NCBI GenBank assembly: GCA_004835665.1
Contig: RBKR01000011.1
Span: 434,001 to 498,000 of the forward strand
Length of the DNA stretch: 64,000 nucleotides
Direction: 5' to 3'
Origin: Phoma sp. XZ068
Lineage: Eukaryota; Ascomycota; Dothideomycetes; Pleosporales; Didymellaceae
Shown here one piece after another: positions 9,017-19,348 of this stretch. Under the pieces are notes generated by a model. The model had not been told where the DNA came from. It made no database searches and saw nothing but the letters and a program-made list of their open reading frames with translations. Each line of letters starts with the position of its first letter. The stretch's first letter is position 1. Both the position numbers and the translations under genes were made by a program.

Positions 9017-11005
9017 TTACAAGCCTGGTGGAGGAGGAACTGCGCCATAACCGGCTCCTGGCGAACCAGCGGGTGGCGGTGGAGGCGGTGGTGGAGCTCC
9101 ATAGCCTGCAGGCTCTGCGGGAGGAGGTGGTGGTGCTGCAGTTCCGGCACCAGGAACCGGTGACTGTGCCTGTCCGGCTGTGTAACCTTGACCGTAGTAC
9201 TGTCCGTAGCCTTGTGAGTATTGTGCCATGACTGCTGCAAAGCCGCCATAGGCAGCGTATGGGTCTTCGGCTGGGTTGGCGGCATAGTAAGCGGCCCATT
9301 GGGCATACTGAGCGTTGTAGTCAGCGGCTTGAGCGTTAGGATCTGTGGCGCCAACCGGGGTGGCAGGAGTATCAGCAGCACCATTTTGTGCACCGTAACC
9401 GCCACTACCGCCATAGCCGCCTCCACCTCCACCTCCATAACCGTAGCTCTGGCTACGATCACGGTCACCTCGGTCACCGCGATCGCTCCTTTCGCCGCGA
9501 TCCCCATAGCCTCGTCCGCCGCCACCGTAGCTGTCCCTATCACCGTAACGGTTTGGAGGTGGGCGGTCTTTGAATGCCTGGTAATCAGCCTTCACCTTCT
9601 CAAGCAACTCGTTGCAAAGCTCTTTAGCCTTGGCTACACCCTCTGGGCGCGGTCCACTAATGCGTGTTAGTACGACATGGAGATCCTTTGGGGGGGGGGG
9701 CCTACGCAATATGCAGATACATAGGCTCATCGCTCTCTTGGCCAGACTGGGGTTCCATAAACCCTGACCCGCGACCTTTGATCTGAACCTTGCAGCTGGT
9801 CTCTTGCTGGATGTATTTGACATTATCGCCGCCACGGCCAACGACCTGTGCTCGCAAGTTGAAGCCACTGATGGGTTCCAAGCCTACCGAGAGTTTCTCT
9901 TCCGGCCATTTGCGCTGCGCGCTGTTAGCAATGGACAGTTAGCGACGTAGAAATCCATACTCGGCCGAACTCATCGCGCTCGAAGTTCTCAGGCTCACGG
10001 CGACGGAAACGACGCTCGTCTACCAGGTTAGGCAATTCCTGTGTTAGCATCTCTTCGATCATTTTGACAGCGGTGTCGAGTCCTTCCTTGGACGTGCTTG
10101 TAACACGGAGATAAAGAGGCGGGTTCTGAGAGCGATTAGTTGTGATCAATGAAAATGTTAAACCGACTTACAGCAGCTGTAGCCATGCTCTTATCAGGAT
10201 AGTATTCTCCTCGAGTGGTGACATCTTGGGTGAGTATAAGCAGAACGTTCTAACATGGTCAGACTAATATTTTCGGGTTGCGTACCGGCGCCAGTCTCGT
10301 CTTTAATCTAGATGTCACATCGAGGTCAGCATTTGATAAATGGGTTGTGGGGCAGCTAGAAGATCAAGTAAGCTCCAGATCTCCGTGAGAAGAAATGCGC
10401 AAACAGCGTGCACAACTCGAGCCCTACGACACTGTCGTGGTGCAGCAGCGCCGCAGCGGCTTCGAGAGGACATGGATCCTAAACAATCAGTGAATGACAG
10501 AAGTAATTTACCCTTTTTTGTACAGCTCCTTTAGTCAGAGTATAGCGATTTCTAAGATCGTTGATTTCAATGTCTTTGATGTAGTCACCGTCTTGTTGGT
10601 AAATCTCGCTGGAGACGGCTTGGCCAGGGTTGACGGACGGCGACTTGACGACTGGAGGAGTTGGCGCCTGCAAGGTTCTGTCAGTAAGAGTTCAGGTACA
10701 ATGCGACAGACGAGACGTACAGAGCGAATAGGCGGCACATCGACATGCTGGATGCCCTTCTTCGCTTGGATCTGCGCGTTGATCCTCGCAGCCGCTGCCG
10801 CCGCCGCTGCAGCTGCCTTGTTCTTTATACCAGCGTTCGACGGGCTGTCCGTTGCTTCGCGGGTCACCGGGCTGCGTGAACGATGCGACTCGGACTCTCT
10901 CCGCGACGGCGATCTCGAGCGACGGTCTGTGCCGAAACGCGAGCGTGCAGGGCGTTCAGGCTCGTCGCTGTCAAAGCGCGATCGGGGGCGACGTTCGTCA
11001 GACAT
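9017..11005 (-). CDS. KH-domain RNA-binding protein, KHDC4/BLOM7-like splicing factor
   Basis: Seven exons (10721-11005, 10512-10667, 10286-10307, 10172-10224, 9961-10125, 9706-9914, 9017-9656) give 509 residues. The N-terminus is Arg/Ser-rich (RSRSPSRR) with a nine-Ala run. The first KH-like domain reads EINDLRNRYTLTKGAVQ then KRIKDETGADVTTRGEYYPD. The second contains FNLRAQVVGRGGDNVKYIQ with the GxxG loop and KGRGSGFMEPQSG. The C-terminus is Arg/Asp/Gly-rich, then Tyr/Ala/Gln-rich with long Pro runs ending PPPPGL. Motif order and spacing match vertebrate KHDC4, a U2-associated splicing factor. The 22-nt exon 3 and the adjoining introns interrupt the first KH domain. I started at MSDERR, not at upstream in-frame Mets, because the upstream extension is low in complexity. 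The gene is divergent from ILV6. Confidence 0.85.
9691..9700. repeat. G10/C10 homopolymer just inside a splice donor
   Basis: Ten consecutive G on the plus strand. On the coding (minus) strand they form a C10 tract whose first base is position 6 of the GTAGGC donor of intron 6 of the KH-protein gene. The tract is prone to slippage in DNA replication and in sequencing. Confidence 0.85.
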
Positions 11006-11270
11006 GTTTGCGCGTGGTTGTGGTGTCAGGAATAATGATGTTACAGTTGTAAGGATAGAAAGCATGGACAGTTTGCCTAGCGCCGCTTTGTGCCTTCGCG
11101 CTTCAGCCCCTGCGCCTGCCAATCACGGTCCGCCGAGGTCGGAGTGTGAATCAGAAATTCCGGGCGCTCTGGGGAAGCTGCACACAGTCACCAACGCCGA
11201 AGAACCCAGCTTTACACTCGCAAACCGCCGCCGTCTTTCAATTACCTTCACCAAGGTTAATTGATATCTG
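11006..11270. promoter_or_regulatory. bidirectional promoter, KH protein / ILV6
   Basis: Only 265 bp separate the two start codons, so both transcripts must initiate here. I do not see a full Gcn4-type TGACTCA site; the nearest is a weak TGAATCA at about 11149. Confidence 0.6.
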
Positions 11271-12302
11271 ATGGCATCACAGCGGGCTCTGCTGCCTCTG
11301 CGCAGCTTGCTCGGCCGGCAATGCGCCGGAGCTGTGCGCCAGCAAACAAGGGCATCGAGCTCTAACTCCTCATCTACTCAAGCTTTGGCATACAAAGCCC
11401 TGCACCGCCGTATCGCGCCTCTCCCGACCGAAGACCGCCCCCCTGCTTGGTCTGCGCCGGCCGCTGTCAGTAGCATCCTCTACGAGACTCCGACGCCTTC
11501 CCAGAAGCCGCACAAGAAACACATCCTCAACTGCTTGGTGCAGAACGAGCCTGGTGTGCTCTCGCGCGTCTCTGGCATCCTGGCCGCTCGTGGTTTCAAT
11601 ATTGACAGCCTCGTCGTCTGCAACACCGAAGTCGATGACCTCTCTCGCATGACCATTGTCCTGCAGGGACAAGAAGGTGTCGTAGAGCAGGCCCGCCGCC
11701 AGCTCGAGGATTTGGTTCCTGTCTGGGCTGTGCTAGACTACACACAGTCACCTCTTGTTCAGCGTGAACTGCTCCTTGCTAAAGTGTCTATCCTTGGCCC
11801 TGAGTACTTCGAAGAGCTCCTTGCGCACCACCGCGATATGGCTTCCAACCCAGAGCTGGAGAACTTCAACCCTGATGAATTGACTGAAGAGGAGCGACAA
11901 GCTCTCGCAGAGGAGGCAGCTCGGGACTCTTTGAGGAAAGACTACCACCCTAGCAACCTTGCTGTCAGTCAAGCGCTCCGTCACAAGCACGAGCACTTGC
12001 GGGCCATTACCTTCATGACACACCAATTCAAGGGCAAAGTTCTCGACATCAGCACCAACAACTGTATTGTGGAGCTCTCTGCAAAGTCGGACAGGATCGA
12101 CTCATTCATGAAGCTCATTGCTCCTTTTGGTATTTTGGAGTCAGCACGAACCGGTGAGTCATTTTATCATTCTTTCAAACACCTGAACTAACAAGGACCA
12201 GGTCTCATGGCTCTTCCTCGCTCGCCTATCCACGGCTCTGAGGATGTTGGGGAGAAGGAAGCAGAGGACATTGTCGACACAAGCTTGTTGCCTCCCGGCT
12301 AA
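11271..12302 (+). CDS. ILV6: acetolactate synthase regulatory (small) subunit
   Basis: Two exons (11271-12153, 12202-12302; GTGAGT donor, CTAAC branch) encode 327 residues. An Arg/Ser/Ala-rich mitochondrial presequence covers ~1-45. An ACT domain follows at ~84-165 (HILNCLVQNEPGVLSRVSGILAAR... and FNIDSLVVCNTEV), then the second C-terminal domain with LTEEERQALAEEAARDSL and the conserved SDRIDSFMKLIAPFGILESARTG. The protein binds the catalytic subunit Ilv2, stimulates it and confers valine feedback inhibition in branched-chain amino-acid synthesis. The intron interrupts ARTG, and the tail LMALPRSPI is a family signature. Length is normal. Confidence 0.96.
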
Positions 12303-14652
12303 ATGCAGAGTGTCAGAGGAGCCGAAGTGGACGCATACTGTTGTGGAGAGGTCTCGATCTTTGCGTGTAATCTAGTCAGGTTCGGAGTTTACCGTTGGTG
12401 AGGTGGCATTGTAGAATGGTTGTCTCGCACATATGAAGTTAACAGGCGGGTCAATGAAGTAGTGTGATCTCTGCCATATGTCCTCGTACCCACGTTTGTG
12501 TTTCCAATCGCGACATTTATGCGGGACCCCCGTCACCGCAGAGAACACTGCTCCAGTATTCTCGCTGTGGCCGAGGCATCTGCACTCCACTAAAAGTTGA
12601 AGGGTAGTTTGAAGCGCTCCTGGGAAGTTGTCCCCACACGATTCAAGCAACGGGTCCCTTCCCCGTTGTATAGCGCAAGTTTGACAATGGTCCTTGCTCT
12701 CATATCCACTCGATGCTCTGTCAGTGCTGACTGATGACCAGAAGTACTGCAGCATGACAGGCAGTATTGACAAAACAACACAAGACCTCAAGTTGAATCG
12801 ACCGAGGTCATTCGGATGCCAGCAAGCGCAAAAAAATGTAGCAGTTTTACAAATGCAGCTAGAGAGGAACTTCATGCACGTTAGGGATGGATAAGGACGC
12901 CTGAATCCTTCGATCTGGCCCTCCGTTGCGCGATGGCTGCACCTCCCTGTAATAGTAATAACAACGGTAGGTGTCCACACGACTTCTTACCGTTTGCGTA
13001 CCTCCGCGGACGAGATCATAATTTCAAGCATGATCAACGCCCATTGACAGTGTCAGTGTAAAGCTTCACATTCTTGGCTACACCCGCTTATCCACTACTG
13101 TCCACAACTGTCCACACCTGCTGCAACTGGAGGGGATCTGCGACTTGATACAGCTGCAGCCATTCATTCCAGTGAAGCATAGTTTTGACAATCTCTTACG
13201 CCATCTTCACGATAACGCAGCGCCACCTGCTTCCCGCCGCAGTGTCTGCTACGTAGCAATGGCTAGCAGTAAGCTGTCAAACAATTTTTTGGGAGGCAGC
13301 ACCTAACGGGTCGGTCCACGCAAAGTTTCTACACGAGCCCAACAAAAAAAACCACAGTCAACGCGTCTGGATCAGCTCCTGACAAGCCAAGCAAAGCTCC
13401 CTACCCTACCACGTTCACTCAACACCACGTTCCGTCTCCTAGCTTGTGGGTAATGGTACGAGGTGACCCACTAGCCGGCCCCGGTGCCCTATCCTCGCGA
13501 CCCTGGAGTTCTCCATTGGCAATTGATCATGCAGCTTACCATCCTGTACTCCATTGTACCCATAGTCGGCGCTTGATACGAGAGCGTAGTCGAGCACAGA
13601 GAGCGTATTCCATACAGACCACTCATAACACAGCGCAGTGTGCTGCCGCCAGCCGCTCTACGGCAAGTTATAATTTAGAGGCTGCTCCTGCCCAATCTAG
13701 ACGTGGAGATTCCCATTCGGGTGCAGGGTTTGTACGAGTCTTCTCCTGTGAACCTGTCGGCAAGGTACCGGATCTACCGAACTCACTAGACCCCAGTCGT
13801 TGCGTTATTGCGGCTAATGACAAGTGAAGTGGTCCCAGCTACTGAGTCGTCCTTCCATCCACCATGAACGTGCTCTGACTCTTGCTATGCCACACGGGCT
13901 GCAGACCGAGGAAAGGTTTTCTGGGCTGCACCACGATCCCGCGGTTCAGGACCCTGGCAATTCTGCCGGTCGCTGCATTTGACAACATCCTTGACCACTC
14001 CTGAACTGCGTAACGTGCATCGCGAGCTGTTCCATACTAGTGCGCTGCCGCCATCGTGATTAGCGACGGAAAGCTGCAATTGAGCCTAAACCTCCAGCAG
14101 GGATGCTGCGCGTGCGTTGACCCTGCAACAGCATAGCTCCACGGCGCGGCAGGAGCTAGACTACGATGGCTGGGCAGGCGTCACCCTCGTCACAAATCGT
14201 CGTTCGCACATGTTGATAACAAGAGGCGTCTTCGCGCCGTGTCGCTCACTCTCTTCCACCTATATCTTGCATATTTCCCGATATTGTTCCCTGGGACTCA
14301 GGTACTGGTATCTGTTCGCAGTCACATGAAGCGCTTTTGGATTTCCGAGAGAACCACCGCATGCGCACTTGGCTCGAGCAACACCGATCGTCAGTTCAAC
14401 CAACCGGTGAGCCCTCCGTAACATTCCGTTTTCTCTCAACCATCGAGCGACTCATTGCGGTAGGGTATTGCCTGCAGCAATGGTACCGAATGCAATTGAG
14501 CCAGCCAATTCATATCCTCTGAGCCGCGCGCCGTTATCTGACACTGACGCCACAGACTCTCTGATTCACCCGCTTGTGTAACAGCACAAAGACCCGCGGA
14601 TCCCCTCCATTGAAGTCCTAACACAAACATTTCTACATCCTTGGCCTAGGAT
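12303..14652. other. long intergenic region, no gene supported
   Basis: A 2.35-kb gap between ILV6 and the VTC-type gene. The frames inside are short or have no consistent domain, including a 202-residue minus-strand frame at 12372-12980. I see no tRNA, no terminal repeats and no low-complexity array. It may hold long untranslated regions, a lineage-specific noncoding transcript or decayed sequence. Confidence 0.4.
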
Positions 14653-17409
14653 ATGAAATACGGCGACACTCTGCGCCAGAGGAGCATTCCTGAATGGGGC
14701 CACTGTGAGTGACGTCGTTGCTCTGACACCTCGGTCCACATCCGCTGACAGCATTGCGCACCCAGTCAACATCGACTATGATTACCTCAAAGATCTCATC
14801 AAGCACCAGACGACGTCCGGCACGAACAAGGCTGTGTCCATCCCTGGTCAGGGCACGGGCAGCACCGAGAAGGCCTTCAGCGAGACGTTTCTCCGGGTCT
14901 TGCAAACACAGCACGATCGCATAAACTTATTCGTGCGGAGCAAGAGCGGAGAAATCGAACGGCGATTGGACCACATCAGCAAGAGTCTAGAACAGCTGCG
15001 CTCCAAGCGGTCGCCTGAGGCGCGTCTGCCAGCTCGGACAGTTGAGAGATACGCAAAGATAGATGCAGATGTCGCTAGGTAATGCGCCGCGCGCTGGAGC
15101 TGGTACAGAACACGATGCTAACTTACTGCAGGACTGCCGAAGAGATCCGCTCCTTATCCCGCTTTGTAGTTGTTCAACGAACCGGTTTTGCTAAAATTCT
15201 TAAGAAGTACAAGCGCTGGACGGAGGACAGAGAGCTTCCTCGCGTCTTCAAAGATGAAATCAGTGGCCACTCAGACAGCCTCTTCCAGCTTGATCTAGGC
15301 TACCTTCTCGATCAATATATTGATGTTCTAGGCGCCCTCCGCTCTATCTTTGACGGCGAGAATACATCCCTAGCTCAGGTAAAGGACGTCGATGCCCAAT
15401 TACCAGCCGCACGCATCTCCAAGGCTCTTGAGCATGATGACCAGCTGGATTTTGATCTTGCCCTATCTACTGTTCCATTGGGGACTCATGGACACAAAGC
15501 TACATACTGGATTCATCCTGATCACGTAGTTGAGGTCCAGGTTTTGCTGCTTCAACATATGCGCCTCCATACCAAGAGCACCAAATCAACATCACGGAGA
15601 ACCTCTGCCAATGCAACACCTCGCCGTCGCCAGTCGTCAAGTGGAAACACTGATCGATACTTCGGCAACGAAGATCATGTCGGCCTTCAAGTCCTAGACT
15701 ATGCAGAAGCATTCGCTATTAAGCAAAACGCCAGCACAATCGGCTCAAGCGAGGAAAACAAAGGCAACGTCGGGATCAAGGCAGCTGCTAACGTTCGCTT
15801 CTCTACGGCTGCGGAGGCTGCGATCGTTGTTTGCACAGCGATTGACCCGCACACACAGTCAGCCGGAGACATACGGATTGCGAAGCTGAAGCGCAAGTTC
15901 ACAGAAGCCTTCTTGGACACTACAAAGCCATTGCCCGACAAGCAAAATATTCGCTTTGTGGATCGGACAGGGTCCTTCCATGACGGCGAGGAGGAGACTC
16001 AGACCATTCGACAATGGCTGACTGAACACAAAGAAATTACCCCCATTGCCGGTGTAGGTGCGCAGCGGACCAGGTTTGCTGGACTGCACAACAACCCCTT
16101 AGGTGGCATCTGGGCTATCTTGGACCGTGAGGTTTTCATGAAGCAGTCCTTGATCAAGGATCTTGCCAACGACGACTGGGCTCAGACATCAGCTTCGGGT
16201 TCCATCAGATTCCCTCATGCTATTCTAGAGGTTCGCCGTGAGGGCAACCAAGCCGCAACCCTGATCCAGACGCTCGACAGAAGCCACTTGGTAAGTCTAA
16301 TTACAGTTCTCTTCGACGATCACCCCCATTAATATGCATAGGTTGAACGCGTTCGTGGTTTCTCGGTCGAAGCTCATGCAGTATGGGCTTGCTGCAAGCC
16401 GACTTCGATGTCCGCACCCCACTGGATATCGCTCCTGGAGAAGGACATTCGCAAGCTACCAGAGCCAGTGAAAAGGCGTAGCCGCAGAGCCGGAGGGAGT
16501 ATGAGCGGTTCGAATACACAGACATCCCCACCGATGACATCGACGTCTAACACCTCTTTTGATGGCCAGCTCAGCCCTTCCACCCTCCGTAATGGCGAAT
16601 CATCCGCGACCTCGGCACAAGAATTCGTGGATCCTCCGTCACTACAAGCCTTCAGGAAAAAGAATCGCAAATCCTATTCGGACTACACAACTCCTGTTGT
16701 CCAAGAAGAGCCAGAGCCACAACGCTACTGGAACGAGTACGACCATCCTGAAGACGAGGAGGAAGGCTATTATATCTATGTCGATCCGAATGCGTCTGTT
16801 AAATTCCCGGGGCAAGATACGCTCGACGCCTGGATGAAGAAAATGAGGAAATTGTTTGGAATGCGCCTGCAGGTAGAAGAGCGCTCCCTGCTGTCCGCTG
16901 TGGAATATGGCACAACAGACGACGAAGAGTCTGACAACGAAAGCCCATTGAGTTGGAACGCTCGATCGAACTATGGCACCATCTCGTCCCAGGATGGCGC
17001 TGCTCAAGAGGGCTATTTCAGCAGCATCTTTCGAGGCAGAGTGGACCCTCGCTACAATGCCGAAGCTTTGCAGGAGCGCAGATCGCTACTCAGTGAACTC
17101 CAGGCTCGAGATCGCGAGCGCGAAAGGACAAAGTTCCGCTTCTACTCTACATGTCTGGCGGCTGCATTTGCTATTGACTTTATTCTTGGGTTGATGACGA
17201 TGACAAGTCGTAAGAAGGAGAGGGGCGCTGTTGACGCCGGTGTGTTGTTTGGTGCTGTATGCACACTGGTGTTGTGCATTGTCGCTGTCGTCAGCATGAA
17301 GACGAGGCGAGAGAATCTGGGTTGGATTCATCAGGGTGTCGTGTTGAGCATTGTCCTTGCGCTTCTTGGATTGGACGTGTTGCTGCTATTGTGGGTTTTG
17401 AGGGTGTGA
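14653..17409 (+). CDS. SPX-VTC-DUF202 vacuolar polyphosphate complex protein (Vtc5-like)
   Basis: Four exons (14653-14704, 14766-15078, 15132-16290, 16342-17409) encode 863 residues. An SPX domain opens with MKYGDTLRQRSIPEWG and ends near FAKILKKYKRWTED, the Lys cluster that senses inositol pyrophosphates. A diverged VTC-type tunnel domain follows (YWIHPDHVVEVQVLLLQ to HAVWACCKPTSMS). After an acidic, low-complexity linker the protein ends in a DUF202-like segment with three membrane helices (~770-863). VTC complexes make polyphosphate from ATP and move it into the vacuole. The canonical basic and acidic residues of catalytic Vtc4 are not obvious, so I read it as an accessory subunit. Vtc5 is preferred; a Vtc2/3 paralogue is possible. 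Confidence 0.85.
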
Positions 17410-19348
17410 ATAATGTTTCTTCTAGTCTTACAGCGTGTTTGGCGCTCCGGAGCGTTCGTTTGAATCATGCTGGATATCCTGGAATTTGAGTTTGGGTTTG
17501 GGCTGGGACAAGGCGCGGGAGCGGGCGCAGGCGCAACGCGACGAGCTTTGCACATACTGTTAATATACAAACGTAACAAATATAAAAACAGTTGAAATTG
17601 CATAGCATTGTTGGCCTGAAGTCGTAGGTCGCGCACAGAAGTCGTGAAGTTGGCCGGACGAAAGAGTCGCAGACAGGCTATCCATGACATTTTCAGTAGT
17701 CAGCATTTGAGGGGATCCTATCTCTTCAAGATTTCGTTGGGAGCATGGTCCGGATATTTCTCCGATGCCTGAAGCTTTGAGGGATCGTTTCGAGGGTCTT
17801 CATACGACCGGAGGATCGACACTGATTCCTATGCGTCGAACCAGCATTCACCATATGTGACGACATATACGGGGAATGCAACCATGGAATTGTTACAGCT
17901 CTCGACATTGGACGAGATAATCTGCCTGATGTAGCAAGTAGGCGTTATATAGTTTGCAAATCTACGCCTCAAGCGCCCTTACCACGAGACGAGGTGTTAC
18001 TACGAAATCTAAGCTCGCATTCATTTACCATGGATTCGATGCTGCGATCAACGCTTTTTTTCTGAATTGCCTCTTACGATATGTGGGAACGGGTGCAGAA
18101 CCGTGGATTGCTTACAGTTGTCGACGTTTCTATGCTTACTTGCCTTATACAGATAGTATTGGTTGACGGCTCGTGGCACGGGTGTATCCACCCCCTTTTA
18201 CAACCATGGGCCTTCTCATTGTCAACATGGTGAGGACTCGTATAATTGTTTCACTATAATATTCACGCCCGTGGTATTCACACAGCCTCCGATACTTTCG
18301 CCCGCAGACTACCTGAAGTGGAGATTGACTCCGGGAGTGCAACCACGGAACGCTGACAGCAATCAACAGCTATTGCCATACCTGCCCCATGCAGCAGACG
18401 GATTAGGGGTGCCCCGAGTAATCGCGGCCGGGAGGTGGATCTAGCGTTGCGGTGAAGATGAGATTTGAAGCATCGTCGTTGTGGTTCCGTGGTTGGGAAT
18501 CGTCGGGTAGTGCATAGTCGACCACGTTTTGAACTATGCCAAGAGAGTGACAGACAGGTGACTGCTTAGACTCGGGATGTGGCGAGGGCAAACAGAATCA
18601 GTGTATGTGTGGATGCTCATTGTCAACCGTGGTTTGACGTCTGTCGTCGATGGTTGTGTCGTGGATTGCCCCTTTGGGATGGGTGGAATGGGTTTAGACT
18701 CGGACGTCGCGTGTCCGCTCGCGTGCGCAACCATGGATTGATGTAAGTGTTCGATAGATTGATGTTTACTTGCCTTTCTTACACTCTACTAATGGTTTGG
18801 AAGGTGGATGCTGGCGTTGTGTGCAACCACGGTCTGCAGACAATCGTCGAGTCGTGGTAGAGTTCACCCATCGTGAAGTGCACCACAAACTGCAATGGAG
18901 CCATCATCGTGTGCACACGCGTGAGGATCATACTATCTTTAGAAGAAATAGTTGCACAGGTATGAAATGAAGTTGTCGGCCGCCGCGCGCATGCCAGTAA
19001 ATACGAAGATGGCCATTTGCGGGTGCATTGGACCAAAACGGCCAATCTCGTCATAGTCGGCACTGAACCGAGTGCCTGTTTTGGGATTGCTTGCGACTGA
19101 ACGTGCGCGCGTTGTTTCCCGTCTCCAAACATCTTGAAACTCACGACAAGTGGATTCGGACCGGACGTTGTCATTACCGCAAGCTTCACTGTGCCTGGAT
19201 TTGTGGCGACCTCGGGACGCTGCGTGGCTGGTTGTGGTAGCGGTCACATGCTGCTACCTTGGGCAGTGCAAGCACTGAGCAGATCGTCCCACACTCTGGC
19301 CCGCGACATTTTCACCTACTTTTCGCCCTCTTCTCCAGCAATGACCCG
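17410..19348. other. long intergenic region containing a degenerate repeat array
   Basis: A 1.9-kb spacer between the VTC-type gene and the RING ligase gene, both on the plus strand. The central kilobase holds the CCATGG-centred repeats listed separately. No coding region with plausible codon use or domain is seen. Confidence 0.45.
17878..18836. repeat. nine dispersed copies of a CCATGG-centred motif, degenerate repeat array
   Basis: A motif close to TGCAACCATGGATTG recurs at about 17878, 18025, 18094, 18200, 18338, 18481 (inverted), 18621, 18725 and 18821, spaced 69-153 bp apart. Variation is mainly A/G or T/C in the centre (ACCATGG, ACCGTGG, ACCACGG). Copies at 18094 and 18725 share a longer similarity, including a downstream CTTACTTGCCTT or TTTACTTGCCTT block. 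The copy at 17878 shares TTACAGCTCTCGAC with TTACAGTTGTCGAC after 18094. This looks like an old tandem repeat that has decayed. Confidence 0.6.

Noticed and set aside
8948..9543. 198-residue minus frame overlapping the KH gene's last exon
   Set aside because: Val/Met/Ala/Thr repeats arise from reading the Gly/Tyr/Pro-rich exon out of frame.
12372..12980. 202-residue minus-strand frame in the ILV6-VTC gap
   Set aside because: Cys-, Ser- and Arg-rich random composition, no domain, no splice signals that improve it, and no neighbour logic.
13380..14100. PHO-type CACGTG sites upstream of the VTC gene
   Set aside because: I found only CACGTT-like half matches (for example near 13411 and 13422), which are too common to support phosphate control.
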